Positions 36,146-48,308 of a DNA stretch of 64,000 bases are shown here, one piece after another. Source of the stretch: Jaapia argillacea MUCL 33604 (taxonomy: Eukaryota; Basidiomycota; Agaricomycetes; Jaapiales; Jaapiaceae); the NCBI GenBank assembly GCA_000697665.1, contig KL197715.1, positions 1,138,706 to 1,202,705 of the forward strand. The letters run 5' to 3'. Position 1 is the stretch's first letter. Each line of letters starts with the position of its first letter. The translations under genes were made by a program, and so were the position numbers. The notes beneath the pieces are model-generated. The model had not been told where the DNA came from, made no database searches, and saw only the letters and a list, made by a program, of their open reading frames with translations.

Positions 36146-36423
36146 GGCGAACTAAGCGGAGACGACAAGACAATTGAACTCGAGCTTGAAAGCTGAACAG
36201 CCGCAATCATTGGGCTATAGCAGGTCCCGAATGGACATGGATTTCTCACGGCTTTCACGGTCACCTTACGACTCCGCTGCAGTTTCCGTATGCGAAAGTT
36301 GACTCAGATATCAAGCAATCCCTCCATGATGATATAGACCATACAACAAGTGGATATATAGCTCACAAATACCAATACCTTCTCCCTTCCCTCCAAGGCT
36401 CGCTCCCTATTCGACACTGAAAT

Positions 36424-38760
36424 TCAGGAGGTGGTTGTAGATCCTTCCATCAACCTACGGGCAATTTCGTGAAGCTCCTTCGCACAATACCCTCGAATCT
36501 CCTCCGATGCCTTGTAGACATCATCCAACTTCTTTCCTGATTTCCTCCCCGGGAATACTCGACGAGCAGTTGTGACGTGCGCTAGGAGAAGTTTTCTAGG
36601 GAATATCGTGGCCTCCCAATCGAGCGGCCTAAGTGTTGCACCGGGGTGTGCTTGAACCATCTCGTTAACCACTTCGTCGTCATGAACCCCCGCGTACAAT
36701 TTGAACGTCGCCTCCGTCCCGCTCTGCCTCAGCCAGTAAGCGACATTCTCCCAGACGCACCCGGCGTACCACCAACAGTTGAAGGTGATTAAATCGTACA
36801 CGGGAGCCTTCTCATTAAGCTTACGTTGGAGGAGTGCAAGGTGCAAGAAATTGATGAAACCTGACTATTAGAACGGAAGGGTTAAATCAGCTAGGAAACC
36901 CGTCAAGAAGCCGTGATTCACAAACGTCTCTGTGTGCGAGAGAGATCGAGATCGAGGCCATAATTCGATCGTTTGGCTTGATCAACTCGGACAAACCATC
37001 TCGTACCGTTAGCTTGTCCTTGCAGTTTCGCCTTGCAGTGTCCTCTTGCTGCCCAAAGATAGACAGCCACGAGGTACTATCTCGCTCTAGGCGAACCCAA
37101 GCAGAGGAATCCGGGAAGGCGAATTTCAGGACAATGTACTCGTGGCCAGGTGCTTTGAATTCCTTGTACCAGTACACCTCGGAAAGCTTCGCGCAATAGT
37201 TATCGGGTCGGATCGACCAGTCCCAGAAACGTTCCCACTGAAGTTGAAGGGCGAACTGTATCTTGATGGAGCACTGTACAGGGCAATGTTTTCTAGAGAC
37301 AAAGAATAGTCAACCCCAATTCATAGGATTGTCAATGTGTCAGTCACTTACGGGGGTTGAAACGACCGTCGTAGCTCGGGAAGGCAACAGAGTGGGGGGC
37401 TGCGAAGATTCGGAAGTGAGGGCCGCCAGAAGACTAATGAGCATACATCTCGTTACCTGATAAACGTCCTCGCCGTCTCCCCACCGAGACCACCAAACCA
37501 GCCTCCCTCGGCTACTAGTTTCCCATCTTGTTCTCCCGAATCCTGGGGAACTTCATGAGTATCCTAAATCCGTCACCATCGCGGTTCTCACACCTCTGCG
37601 GCGAACAGCAGTTCGATCTCAATCTGATTCGCTAGCTTCGTCGCCTGTTCTTCTGACATCCCTCCAACTTGCCACAGTGCAAGATAGAGTGCTCTCGTCA
37701 ACAGAACAGGTTTGACCCTTGGGAGCACGACGGCCACGCCATTGAAAGTGGTCTTCAGAACGGCCAGGAATCGCCCGATTCTCTCCATCCTGAATGGTTC
37801 GGTTGAATAATGCGTTGTGATGAGATCGACGACCTTGGGTACCGATTCGTCGTATTCCTTCTGAAACACGTAGCGGCCTCGGTCGTTGAGCTTGCCTCGA
37901 GTAGCGGTGACGCAAGCCTGACCGGAAAACTCCATTCCATAATTGTGAAAAGTAATGGAGTTCTTGCGCCACCAGTCGTCCGGGTCATATTCGTTCTCAA
38001 AGCCGGTGAGGACGAGGACGATAGGGACCTTCTTTTGGCAAAATGCCTCGAAGAACATGCGGTAGTTATTGGATGTCGACTCCTTTATCCTCGGACCTTT
38101 GACGACGTAAATGAGGAGGTTCACTCCATCCTCCATGCTACGCACGAGCTTGTACAAGTTCTTGATGGCGTCCGTAGACTGAACAGTCCCTTCGGAGCCT
38201 TCGTTCAGTCCGCCGGTGTCGAAAAGATTCAGCTTCACGTGGGGAGTGGGTACCACATAATTCTGAGACTTGAATGTGCAACCAGTCGCATCGCTGGAAC
38301 TGTCGGCAACGTTTCTGCCTGCCACCATGTTAATGACAGAGCTCTTCCCTGCTCCCGTTTGGCCGAATACTATGATGTTCGCAGATGGAATAATGGGAAG
38401 GAATTCCCCCTTAGATCCTGAGGAGCTAGTTGCTCGTCAGTATAGACTAGTGGGGGTAACATCGAGGTTCGTACTTAGGAGGAGTGTAAGGAATCGGGAC
38501 GAGAGTCTCTTCACTCGAGAACGGAGGAGGGAGGGGAGATAGCAGAGAGGTGTGTGGAGCGAAAGAGGATACAGGTTCGAGAAGCGAGTCGTTATATTTG
38601 CTGCCGGGGTATGACGGATACGGGCCTTGGCTCTAGTGTTGGATAATACAGTGAGCGGCCTCTGTTGTAGATAATCGTGAATACGCACTGAAGACACGCA
38701 GAAATCCAAGTCCGAGTCCTCAAACAATGGCGGGGGAGTGTTAGATAACATCGAGATCAA
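36424..38760 (-). CDS. P-loop GTPase fused to a HEY/NCWWY module (cluster gene A)
   Basis: It starts MISMLSNTPPPLFEDSDLDF at 38760, with a Pro/Ser-rich leader. The G domain has NIIVFGQTGAGKSSVINMVA (P-loop), SSDATGCTF, LNLFDTGGLNEGSEG (G3), YVVKGPRIKESTSNNYRMFF and VLVLTGFENE at the place of G4. A helical part with LPRVKPVLLTRALYLALW follows. Short introns (51 nt at about 37603-37553, then two more) lead in frame through EGGWFGGLGGETARTFI to SIKIQFALQLQWERFWDWS. Then come VYWYKEFKAPGHEYIVLKF, WVRLERDSTSW, FLHLALLQRKLNEKAPVYD and LITFNCWWYAGCVWENVAYW. The stop is at 36424. The G domain resembles AIG1/septin-type P-loop GTPases by its G1 and G3 motifs. The second half looks like a papain-fold enzyme by motif order only. 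It is a full-length member of the cluster. Confidence 0.7.
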
Positions 38761-39267
38761 TTGTGTCCAGGACTATTCTTCGATGGCCAGTGAGGAGAGC
38801 AGAGTAGGGAACACGAGGGGAGCGGAGGATCGTGATCTTTTAGTACCGCCCACGCAGGAGATGCCAAAGTCGTCATACAAGATACATGAGGCATAAAGGC
38901 GCTCAAGGCAGGGATCACTGCCCAACCTCATTGGCTAACTGGGCGGTGGGGACTATGCCCGTCTTGAGCGCTAGCAGCGCCGACGTCGTCACGCGTGACC
39001 GGCACGAGAGAAGTTAAGACGAAGGGTGGTTCCTTTGCATCCTAAGGGCAGGAGAACCGAGCGCGTGATGTGCATGGTACTGACTCGGAGTTTGGCAGTT
39101 TCCGTTTGCTAGATTCGGTGGATATATGAGATGAATGTTAAATAAGATTCAAATGTTCGCGGGGTTCCACCCATAACGGAGATACCTCACGATCTCGGAC
39201 CAGATAGCCGGGAGCAACCATCTATCTTGTGAATATCCGACGACCACGGCCATTCTCACCCTCCGTA
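38761..39267. other. Intergenic, promoter side of GTPase gene A
   Basis: No exon is seen. The spacer lies between the stop of the F-box gene and the start of gene A on the same strand. Confidence 0.5.
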
Positions 39268-41181
39268 TCACCGCCTTCCGCCTGACCCCCTCCTCAATGT
39301 ACTACCACCAATAGAGAGTCGCTCGAGATCCGGACATGCCTTCCCAATAGCCGTAACCACCTTCTCCTCCGCCTCCTTATTAAGTCCATAATAACACAAC
39401 GCGAACAGGCGTAATGACTTGAACGAAGTCAAACTTTTTGGCAGGGTTGCCTTCAGGACGAATGAAAGTGAGTTATCGTAAACGAGATGAACGATGCGGT
39501 AGAGAAGGGCGGGAAGGGGACGTACCAATGTAGATGCGGGAATGGATTGAACGGTATTCAATACATCTAATTGGATAGCCTGTATGCAATCTTGCCAGGA
39601 CCTCCCATCCTCGGTCTCTTCTTCAGTCTGATCTTCACCACTATGAGGTACGTAGGGTTCTAACGACCCGTCACCCGTCACGATCAGCGAAACACGTATT
39701 TCTTCATCAATTCGTGTGCCAAGCTTGGTTAGAGCGGTCGATATGTATGCGACACATGTAGCCGGTGAGGCGTCTTTCATTGAAAAATCTTCGACCATCG
39801 GATGGATATGGAAAGTCAGGAACTTCAACGCTGGTAACGGTGATTCGGTGTCAGAATATGGAGTTGAGAGGATGTACTTGACGAAGATGGGATGAGCTTG
39901 TAGTGTCCTTAAACGTCCCAAACAACCGCTTGGAAATTTCCAAAGGTCTTCCCCAAAATGGAGCGCGTCGGCGATGGAAAAGAAATAGAATTTGGATAAG
40001 GTTAAGGAACTGATGGTTGGGTGTTTTTGAAGTAAATGGACGAGATCTCGACAGTGGATAGTGGGAGAAGCGAGGGTGAGGTTCTTGAGATTGGCGGTTG
40101 AGATTTCGGTGAGGAGAGTCAAGCAGGGGAGCCTGACTAAGAGGGATTTAATGGGTGACTTGTTGATTGTCCCGATCATCCAGTCTTTGATAGGGTATTG
40201 GAAAGCTGATGGGTGGGAGATGTTCAGATGTGTCAATGTGTCGAGTGGGATAATCAAGTCCAGCTCGAATTGGGAGCGTTTGATTGGGAAGGAGAAGGCA
40301 TCTGGGTTAAGTCCCGTAATTATGAAGTTGGTGAGGTTCTTGCTTCGGAGCGCGTTTAAGAAAGCGAGGAAATGATGTGCCGATGATAAGCTGAACGAGG
40401 GAGGGTCACTGAGTTTCGATCGTCGCAGCACGGATTGTAAATCGATGGAGAGGGTATGAATATAATTCAATTTGGTTACCAGTCGGGTTAGGGAGGGAAG
40501 GGAGTTTATGGTATCTTGGTCGAAGGCGCAATGCAATCCCTCCACTTCGGTAAAAATGGGCGACATCCTGAGAACCTTCAAACAGGCGAAGTTCAAAGGG
40601 GAGATTAGCCGAAGCTCGAGGCCAGCTTTGGTACCCGTGTCCGCCCTGGTGTTGGTATCGATAGGGAGGTAGAATTGAACTTCATGTCGGAAAATAAGGA
40701 TGGAGAAGGCGACGGTGTGGAAACGGGAGGAGACGAAGAGAAAGGAGAAAATGGTAGAATCGGGAAGGTCGGATAAGATTTGGGTGAGAAGTTCGGGGGG
40801 AAGGGAGGCGATTAAGGAGGGAGAGGGCCGTTGTTGCGAGGATTGGGAGGGGCGGTGCTCTGCAGGAACTGGTGGTGTTTGTGAGATGTGATTTACACCA
40901 GGATACGGAGCATACCGTTTGTCGTATATTCGCCGACACCTCTGATACTCGTGGTCGACTTATTCTTCCCAAATCCGAAACCCGACTGACGAGACAAGAG
41001 GCGAGGTGAGTATGGCCGCGACACATGTAAAATGACGTGACACAGAGAGTGGACATACAGAAAAGAACCTTCTGCGTTTGTCTGGGTGGAGTGGATGAGG
41101 TGGTGGAGGAGGAACCTCGATCTCGGTGTAAGCATGCCCTCCTCGGTTGGAGAGACCAGATATCTTGCTTAGGGTATGCAT
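39268..41181 (-). CDS. F-box/LRR-like protein, copy 1
   Basis: It starts MHTLSKISGLSNRGGHAYTE at 41181, with a short Pro-rich first exon. Two introns lead in frame to EHRPSQSSQQRPSPSLIASL and the F-box PPELLTQILSDLPDSTIFSF (about 40830-40700). About 480 residues of irregular leucine-rich segments follow, such as LTHLNISHPSAFQYPIKDWM, LKNLTLASPTIHCRDLVHLL and ISSLTLSKFYFFSIADALHF. The end is CPDLERLSIGGSTLRRG. F-box proteins recruit targets to SCF ubiquitin ligases through Skp1, and the LRR-like part would bind the target, which is unknown. A second copy at 52.7-54.6 kb is very close in both DNA and protein. This copy has an uninterrupted frame and is probably functional. Confidence 0.82.
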
Positions 41182-41259
41182 CGCACAATTTCAAGAGACG
41201 CCTTATTTCTTGAGATCTAAGAGGTAGGGAGGCAATACCAAGGATATGCAAGCAAAAAC

Positions 41260-42101
41260 AAGCTGAGCGAGTTCATCGTTGATCACGATCATTGAAGGTT
41301 GAACGGCAACATGGAGCACAGCCCAGCACAGCTTCAAATGCTGTCATCAGTGGCTGTGCTCCACGCCATCCGTTGCCAGCAACTACCGTGCACCGATAAC
41401 TCCGTCCAGCATCCCCGCCGAGGTGAACGCACATTGCCTACTCATAACTCATCCAGTCCGGGAGTCTCACAGTAGACAGGGAGCCTCGGGGGAGGATGAA
41501 TTCACCAATAATCTTCACTGGTATTGCTCGCCTTTGAATTCTGTCCATCTATCCAAGGACGTCGAAATAAGTCTAGCGAGCCCCATGCTGCCCCATGTAA
41601 CGGATGACTACATCGTTTCACGTTTCACCACGAAAGCCAGGCAAACTCTACCTATATTAGTCAAGAGGGGTGCAAGATCTGGATCGGGTACATCGTCCTC
41701 CTTTTTCAAAGACAGCCAGATAACTTCAGATCCTTTGCTCACACTGGAAATTGGTTTGCATATATGTATGCTACAGTATTGATTTTGAGGTAGTCAAGTA
41801 AGACAGAATCATTGTGAATGTTGAGCCCAGGGGGCTGGTGGGATCCGAAGTTGATGATTCCCAAAACGGAAAACCAACGCAGTTCTCCCACGGTTTGGGC
41901 GACGTTCTACTCGACGGTCGGCGAGTTTTGTGGAAAACTAACAGTGTAGAATATTCCGTAGGCATCACAAATAGGATAGGTCAAGTAAGTCAGAATTCCG
42001 AAAATACAAGCACCAAGCCCCCCATCAGCGTCGCAACTCGGGGTACCCCGTGGGAAAAAGAGGACGATGTCTGAGACTAAGGTTTTGCACCCCTCTTGAT
42101 A
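41260..42101. other. Intergenic
   Basis: No domain or exon series is supported. A short repeated word, GGTCAAGTAAG(A/T)CAGAAT-like (about 41794 and 41980), occurs twice. The stretch probably contains the F-box copy 1 promoter and the 3' flank of GTPase gene B. Confidence 0.4.
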
Positions 42102-44100
42102 TTAGTAGCTATCTACCGTACCCTGGATCAGTACTTCGGATATATTCGACTGGGCCGTGAGCAGCTGAACTCCATCGCCATCATCGTCGGAACTCAACCG
42201 ATATTTACGAGCAAAACCAAGCACCTCCTCAGATGCTTTGACAACCTTCTCAAGCCCTCCATCACCCTTCCACGTGGGCATAGCTCGACGAGCGACTGTA
42301 ACATGTGCGCGTAGACGATCTCTTGAAAAGATCATGGTTGGAGAAAGCGACGCGCCGTCGGATTGGGAACCAATTTGTACTTCCCTCTCGCTCGGAGGGG
42401 TCGAAAAAATGGCGTCGTTGCCAAGGCAACCTGCTATACTCTCCCATACGACCCCTGTATACCAGAAACAGTTCGCAGTGAGAGCATGATAGAGATGCGC
42501 TTTCCCAGTGAGATGGTGCTGAAGACTCCCTACAAAGGGTAGATTGACGGGCGACTATTTTCAACGGTATGTCAGTTGTGGTCCCTGAAACAAGTGGTGT
42601 ACGAACTTGTTTGTTAACTCGAATCGATGCTATCCGTCTATCCGACCCTAGAGCGATCAGCTCGGACAGACGGTCTCTGACCTGAACTCTATCACAACAG
42701 CCCTTACGACGCATAATGATCGAGGACCACAACATCGCATTTCTTTCGAGGCGAAGCCAAAACGACAAATTGTGTAATTCGAATTTGAGGATGAGGTATT
42801 CATGTCGGGCTGCCGAAGGCTCGATGTACCAATCCATCTCCGTGAGACAGGTCTGGCTATACCGCTTTGACCACTCAAAGAATTTCGTCGATTGGTCGGA
42901 TGAAGAAATGATGAACTGAGTTCGTGGGGGTAGTTTGCATTCTCCCTTCGATTCATCGAACGAAAACATGCTGGACTGACTTTGTAGAGATCGCTCGTGA
43001 GGGGGAACACTGAAGATAATCATATGAGCACGGACTTCGGGATGGATGAGGGATAATTCTCGAACCTGTTGGAAACGATCGCTCCCGTAGACTCGGGGGA
43101 TGACTCACGACCAGGGTCACTGGGACGCCTGGTGGCGGGTTCTTCCTTTGATGCCAATACCCTACCCGCGAGGGTCTTGAAGACAATGCCAGGACGGTAT
43201 GGCAGTTCCTCGAAGAGAAGACCAACCTCGGTGAGGTTGGCAAAGATCTTCGCCATATGAGGTGCCATGCCAGCACCGTCGCGTAATCCGTAATAAAGCG
43301 AATGCGCCAGAGCGGCTGGCTTGATGCCCGGAAGTATTGGGGTGAAATGGTTGTAAAGTGACATCAGGATAGCTGTAAACCAAGTGATCCTGTCCATCTT
43401 CCACGGCTCCCCGGTGCAATTGCGAAGGATCAGCTGCTCAACCTTCGACCTTGAATCATCATACTCCTGCTGGAACATGTATTGGTCCCCGATCCTCCTC
43501 CCCCGAGTGGATACGATGCAGGCCACATCCTTGAAAATCATCTTGTATTTGTCAAAGGCTTCTTGATTGTCGTGCCACCAATCAGGGATGGAATCTTCCT
43601 GCTCGAGGCCGGTGACGATGAGAACGATGGGCACTTTCTCCTGACAGAATGCCTTGTAGAAGATGTCATAGTTGATGAATGTCGATTGTTTGATCCTGGG
43701 TCCTCGGACAACGAAAACGAGGAGGTTGATACCACCGTCCATATTTCGAAGGAGGGTGTACAAGTTCGCGATAGCATTGGGTGATGCAACTGTCCCTGCA
43801 GATCCTTCGTTCAGACCGGCAGTATCGAACAACCGGAGGGCAACCGGTGAAGTATGTGGGAGCGGGTCGGGCGTGACATCGTAAGCTTGTGCCTCAAAGG
43901 TGCAACCAAGCAGACTGCTAGAGGTCCCGGCAACATCTCGGCCTGCAATCATGTTGACGATGGAACTCTTCCCAACTCCTGACTCTCCGAAAATGATGAC
44001 ATTCGCGGTTCGACTACCATCAGAGCTGGGCCCGTTCCTGAAGGCGTACTTTTAGCTTCGAGTCGAGGAGTCTTGTTCCAAGTAAACATAAACATACTGA
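42102..44100 (-). CDS. P-loop GTPase fused to a HEY/NCFWY module (cluster gene B)
   Basis: The G domain has ANVIIFGESGVGKSSIVNMI (about 44000-43940), LLGCTFEAQAYDV, LRLFDTAGLNEGSAGTV, FVVRGPRIKQSTFINYDIFY and VPIVLIVTGLEQED. The helical part has LPGIKPAALAHSLYYGL. A likely 58-nt intron (GTTCGA...CTTCAG, near 43060-43003) links TGAIVSN to SVPPHERSLQSQSSMFSFD in frame. The second half has MDWYIEPSAARHEYLILKF, FWLRLERNAMLW, then HLYHALTANCFWYTGVVWES (NCFWYTG for NCWWYAG). It ends with LRAHVTVARRAMPTWKGD and KVVKASEEVLGFARK. The stop is at 42102. The 5' exon(s), between 44040 and about 44350, are not resolved and the start given is approximate. It keeps every motif of gene A. Confidence 0.65.
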
Positions 44101-44350
44101 TTAATTCCGTCATTAGCATCAGGAGGGGACTTGGTGGGCGAGCTTTGGCAATCCTGAATGACGAGTCAGTTGCATCCCGCGGAGCATTTCCGTCGATACA
44201 CACCATCCCGACGGAAATCAGATATCCAAGTAGGTGACCGTAAAAAAAATGGGACAGATGAGGAGACGAGGGCGATGTGGTGGCGGACTCGGAAGCGATC
44301 TGACTGACTGAAAGAACTCCGAGTCCGATATATTTGAGACAATGATCCAA

Positions 44351-46129
44351 ACCATGTTGCTCCTAGTGCTGGGAACCAGGTGTGCGGTTTCCTGTCGCGT
44401 GTTCACGAGCGACAAACACATGCAAATGCCCATTCCAAGTTGTCCAACAGGTTCGACTGGAGGAAGTGGAAACTCACGGCTACGAACGAGTTCGCCATGT
44501 TCATCACGATTCCTGCAAACACGAGTGGTGTTTCAAAATGCACTCATATGCATTCGGGACTAGCCAAATGAAACTCTGTAGCATATGGCGAGCATACTTC
44601 CGAATTCTAAGGACGGTAAGTACCAGGGTTGTTGGGCATGAGTCAACTTGCAGGCCAAGTGCCAAAACTTTATTACGGTAAATCGCCAGTCGACACGTGG
44701 CAAGTTTCTCGACGTGAAAGGCCATGTCGTACGGTAGGTACAGTATCTCACTGATAGCTATTACGAGTGGTTTCGGTCCTCACCTTGAGTAGCTGGACCA
44801 ACCCCTGCCCTTCGTATCTACAAGCGGGCCCCGGGGCTGTTCATTGTCAATGAACTTGACTTCACCCCTGCAGGCCCTGTAGCCAAAGCCTCATCGATAT
44901 CGGTAAATTCTACCGATTTGATAGAGAGATATAGAAGAGATATCTGATAGCTATTTTTAGTCTGGTGATTCATGCCCACCGTTCGTCCTCTTCGCGGCCT
45001 TACGATGCCTTCCGCCCCTTTTCCCGACCCCCTGCCTTGGACATGGCCTCCCCCAAGGCGTCACAGCGCTTCCTACGCATGTCATTCGCGTTGAATTTAC
45101 CCCTGATGATTTCCGTGGCTAGCGTATCAAGAGTGCTTCATGCCCCCTCCACATCACTGACCATACCCAAACCTCCGCTTGCGTACCCGATCGCTCTGGA
45201 ATGAAACTTAGTGGCACGGCGAACCGTCTTTCCCAGGTTCTTCTTCGATCAATGCTACTTACATACCTACTCTGCAAGAGCCGTACCTTCTTCGGCAGTT
45301 GCACCCGCTCGAATATCGGCCTGAACCCTAAGCGTTCCGAGCTTATCTCCAACCCTCTCCCTCGTTCAGAAGCGCTGCTACTGTCGTCACGTTCCTTCGA
45401 CAGCCCCTTTAGGTACGGTTGATCCAGAAAGCGAGGCAAAATCCTGATACTCGTGGTCACTAGCTTTTTTCTCGTGGTATTGGAACACTACTGCGAGCAC
45501 CATGATGCCCCCAAACTCGAAGCTTCCTTTTCATCTGGATGCCTATTTGGTTGAACGGTTTTTACTTAACCGGGAATGTGGCAAAACATTGACGGCAACT
45601 TTCCATCGTGTTTCGAAGCAACTGTACCTGGTTTGTTCCGGTCCATTGGCACCCGTTTATTAGTCTTGATATATCCTGGTTTTCTCAGCGCATTTTCACC
45701 TCGAGGATCATGCATGGCCCATATACCCTTAGGTCAACATCAGGTCGTTACTGATTCAGTTGAATTCGGTGTGGTGTGCATGCGTACCATGCGCCGGTGC
45801 GTCAATCGATGTCGATACGACAACTGTACATGGACTAACTTTCGCCCATCTCATCTCAGCGCTTGGGGCCCTACCCTAAGGTTCAATACCTGTGAGATCA
45901 TCCGTCGCACTCTGGGGACTTCCGGTGGGTGATATTTCTCAACGCAGGAGTCGGGAGACGAGCACGAAGGGATCGGCTGACCCGTGTCTTAGGACTACGT
46001 TGTGGCCCAATTTTGACAGAGACCTTTCGCTTCGGTGGGGAACCCTATTTTCCACAGTCGACGCTCACGTACGCCTCACGCTTACAATCTTTCCATTCTG
46101 TTCAGCAACCTGAGTTCCCTAACCTCGGA
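44351..46129. other. Intergenic, 1.8 kb
   Basis: Short open frames exist (for example 44965-45204 plus and 45119-45460 minus) but show no domain, no consistent splicing and no similarity to the neighbours. The stretch sits between divergent genes B and C and should hold both promoters. TATAGAGAGATATAGAAGAGATAT-like repeats occur near 44920-44950. Confidence 0.45.
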
Positions 46130-47864
46130 ATGGAACGTAAAACCACATCGCCAAGGCGTGCTGTAATTGTCTTCGGGGACACAGGATCGGGGAAAAGTTC
46201 TGTTGTGAATATGTTGGCGGGGTCGGACGTGGCTCCGGTTTCCAGCTGTACTGGAAAATCATCTGGAACCTCCGCACCGTACACAATCAGCCTCCCAGGA
46301 TTCGCCGAGCTTAACATCTACGATACAATAGGCCTTGACGGCGTAGATGGAGGCGGACTCGCTTCTAGAAATCTCGCCAGCATCTGTAACCTTGTCCACG
46401 CCCTCGACCATACGCTCTGCCTACTCGTCTACGTCATCAGGGGACCGCGTATCAAGGAGTCATCGTTGAATAACTACCGCGCTATCCACAAGAGTTTGCG
46501 CCAGGAAGGAGTGCCGATTGTGGCCGTGATCACTGGAATGGAACATCACGACGACTCAGCCCAGTCATGGTGGGACAAAAATGCGGAGTTCTTTCGGTCT
46601 CGCGGAGTCGCATTTTCGGACCGCGTGTGCATCACTGGCACTCTGGGAAAAGTGGTGAATGGAGCTGGAATCTTTGAGTCGGAATACCGAAGATCTATGT
46701 CGGAATTGAAGCAGTTGGTGATGAGGAGTATTGTGGAGATTAGGCCAGTACCATCTGCATTGAACACCGCATATGTAAACTGACATCTCGTTTTGTCTCT
46801 CGCTCTTAGATCCTCAGCCGAAACGTTTGTTAGTAGGCACGATCAATCCTTTCGTTATATCGGTCACTCCCTGACGGACCCTCGCAGCTCTGGGAAACCG
46901 ACACTGGCGGCTATTGAAAAGTTCCTCGGGACGGTGTGAGTATGCTACTCCTCCTTCGCGTATGAAACTGATCAAGTTCCCCCACACTTGTAGTCAGCCG
47001 AGTCAAACACCTCTTTCACCTCAGGCTCCCCGTCAGGTGCAGTTTGAGGTATCGCTGGAGCATCAATGGAGTCGGTTCAGGGATTGGTCAGCTGAACTCG
47101 ACAAGCGTGAGGCACGTCTCGTGGAGATGTACTGGCTCAAGGAACCCTTCTTTCCCGGGCATGAATATGTATTACTGCGATACGACCTCAACCTATCCTC
47201 CATTTGGCTTCGCCTCGAACGAGACTCGAGCTCCTGGATGACAATACTCGGGCATCACCAGCAGGAGACTCAGACCAAGCGTTCGCGTTGCAAGGACAAG
47301 GTCACAGTAAGAGACTCCTTCTCAGCCCTTGCGAAGCCGAAGGACAGGGTGGTAGCGTCGCTTTTTGTTGCTCACGGAGTTAGTCAGTGGTACACTCTGC
47401 TACGAACAGTGCTGATGCTGTGTTAGGTACAGTCAAGTTTTGTTACCTTCCTCCATCTAGCGCTCCTCCTCCGGTGCCTCAATCACAAAGCACAAAACTA
47501 TGACATCGTAACATTCAACTGCTGGTGGTATGCTGGGTGTATCTGGGAGAGTGTCGCATACTGGTTGAGACAAGCTGGCAGTGAAACATTTTTCAGGATT
47601 GGCACGAAGAACTCGGAAGAGAAACGCGTTGCCGGGTACATCCACCCATCGAGGGGACAATCTCTCAGATCCCTGGATTGGGAGGCAACCATATTCCCCA
47701 GGAATCTCCTCGATGCCCATCTTCTGATAGCCGATCGTGCAATCCCGAACAAGAAACGAACTCCCAAGTCCACGGATGTCGATAGATCGTCCCAGGACAT
47801 CAGAGACTATGCCTCTGGACAGCTCCTTCACGATGTAGTAGAGACAACAGAGCATTATTTGTGA
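46130..47864 (+). CDS. P-loop GTPase fused to a HEY/NCWWY module (cluster gene C)
   Basis: The ATG at 46130 gives MERKTTSPRRAVIVFGDTGS, then GKSSVVNMLAGSDV. Other G-domain words are CTGKSSGTSAPYTI (G2 region altered), LNIYDTIGLDGVDGGG (G3), YVIRGPRIKESSLNNYRAIH and VPIVAVITGMEHHDD. The helical segment with LPG.KP found in A, B, D and F is absent after ESEYRRSMSELKQLVMRS. The exons after about 46740 run through LAAIEKFLGT and SQTPLSPQAPRQVQFEV to YWLKEPFFPGHEYVLLRYDL, IWLRLERDSSSW, RCKDKVTVRDSFSALAKPKD and, across an intron (GTTAGT...GTTAG), FVTFLHLALLLR and NYDIVTFNCWWYAGCIWESV. The stop is at 47864. The junction just after the G domain is not uniquely resolved. It lies on the opposite strand to its neighbours B and D/E. 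Confidence 0.65.
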
Positions 47865-48308
47865 GGCTGGAATCCCGTCAGTTTATACATCTCATCTCCG
47901 CTAGTTGATTTCGTTCTCAATTCGGGATTTCTGTAGTCGCGATAATCGCGCTCACCAGCGCTCACCGATTGGATCCTATCGTTTGAGCTTCTGTCGTCAA
48001 CACGTGCTATGTTACTTGAGTCTATGCTCAGAAATCAGCTCACAGTTACTTGCTCTATATGATCGGATACATGACGTGGTCCCTCTGAGGAATTGGGTTT
48101 GAAGCCAGGCCGGCGGATGAATGAACCCAAACGGTGTATATGAGGACAGCAACAATTATTTAGTTACATAAGACGACAGGAAAAGTCTGGAGTTGAATAG
48201 AAGGGACAGGATCCTACTAGCTCGCTCCATCCTCGTAGTGCGCAGGACTGTGCAATGGTCAGAGTTGCATTCGAAACTGGAGCATGGAAGTCGCTCACAA
48301 AGCTCCGA
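47865..48308. other. Intergenic between convergent GTPase genes
   Basis: No exon is seen. This short spacer separates the 3' ends of gene C (plus) and gene D/E (minus). Confidence 0.5.

Noticed and set aside
40061-40375. Plus-strand open frames over the F-box genes (also 53463-53993)
   Set aside because: Both are the mirror of the leucine-rich coding strand and occur at matching positions in both copies because the DNA is duplicated.
44351-46129. A seventh GTPase copy between genes B and C
   Set aside because: No P-loop, DTxGL or RGPRIK words are found on either strand in this stretch.
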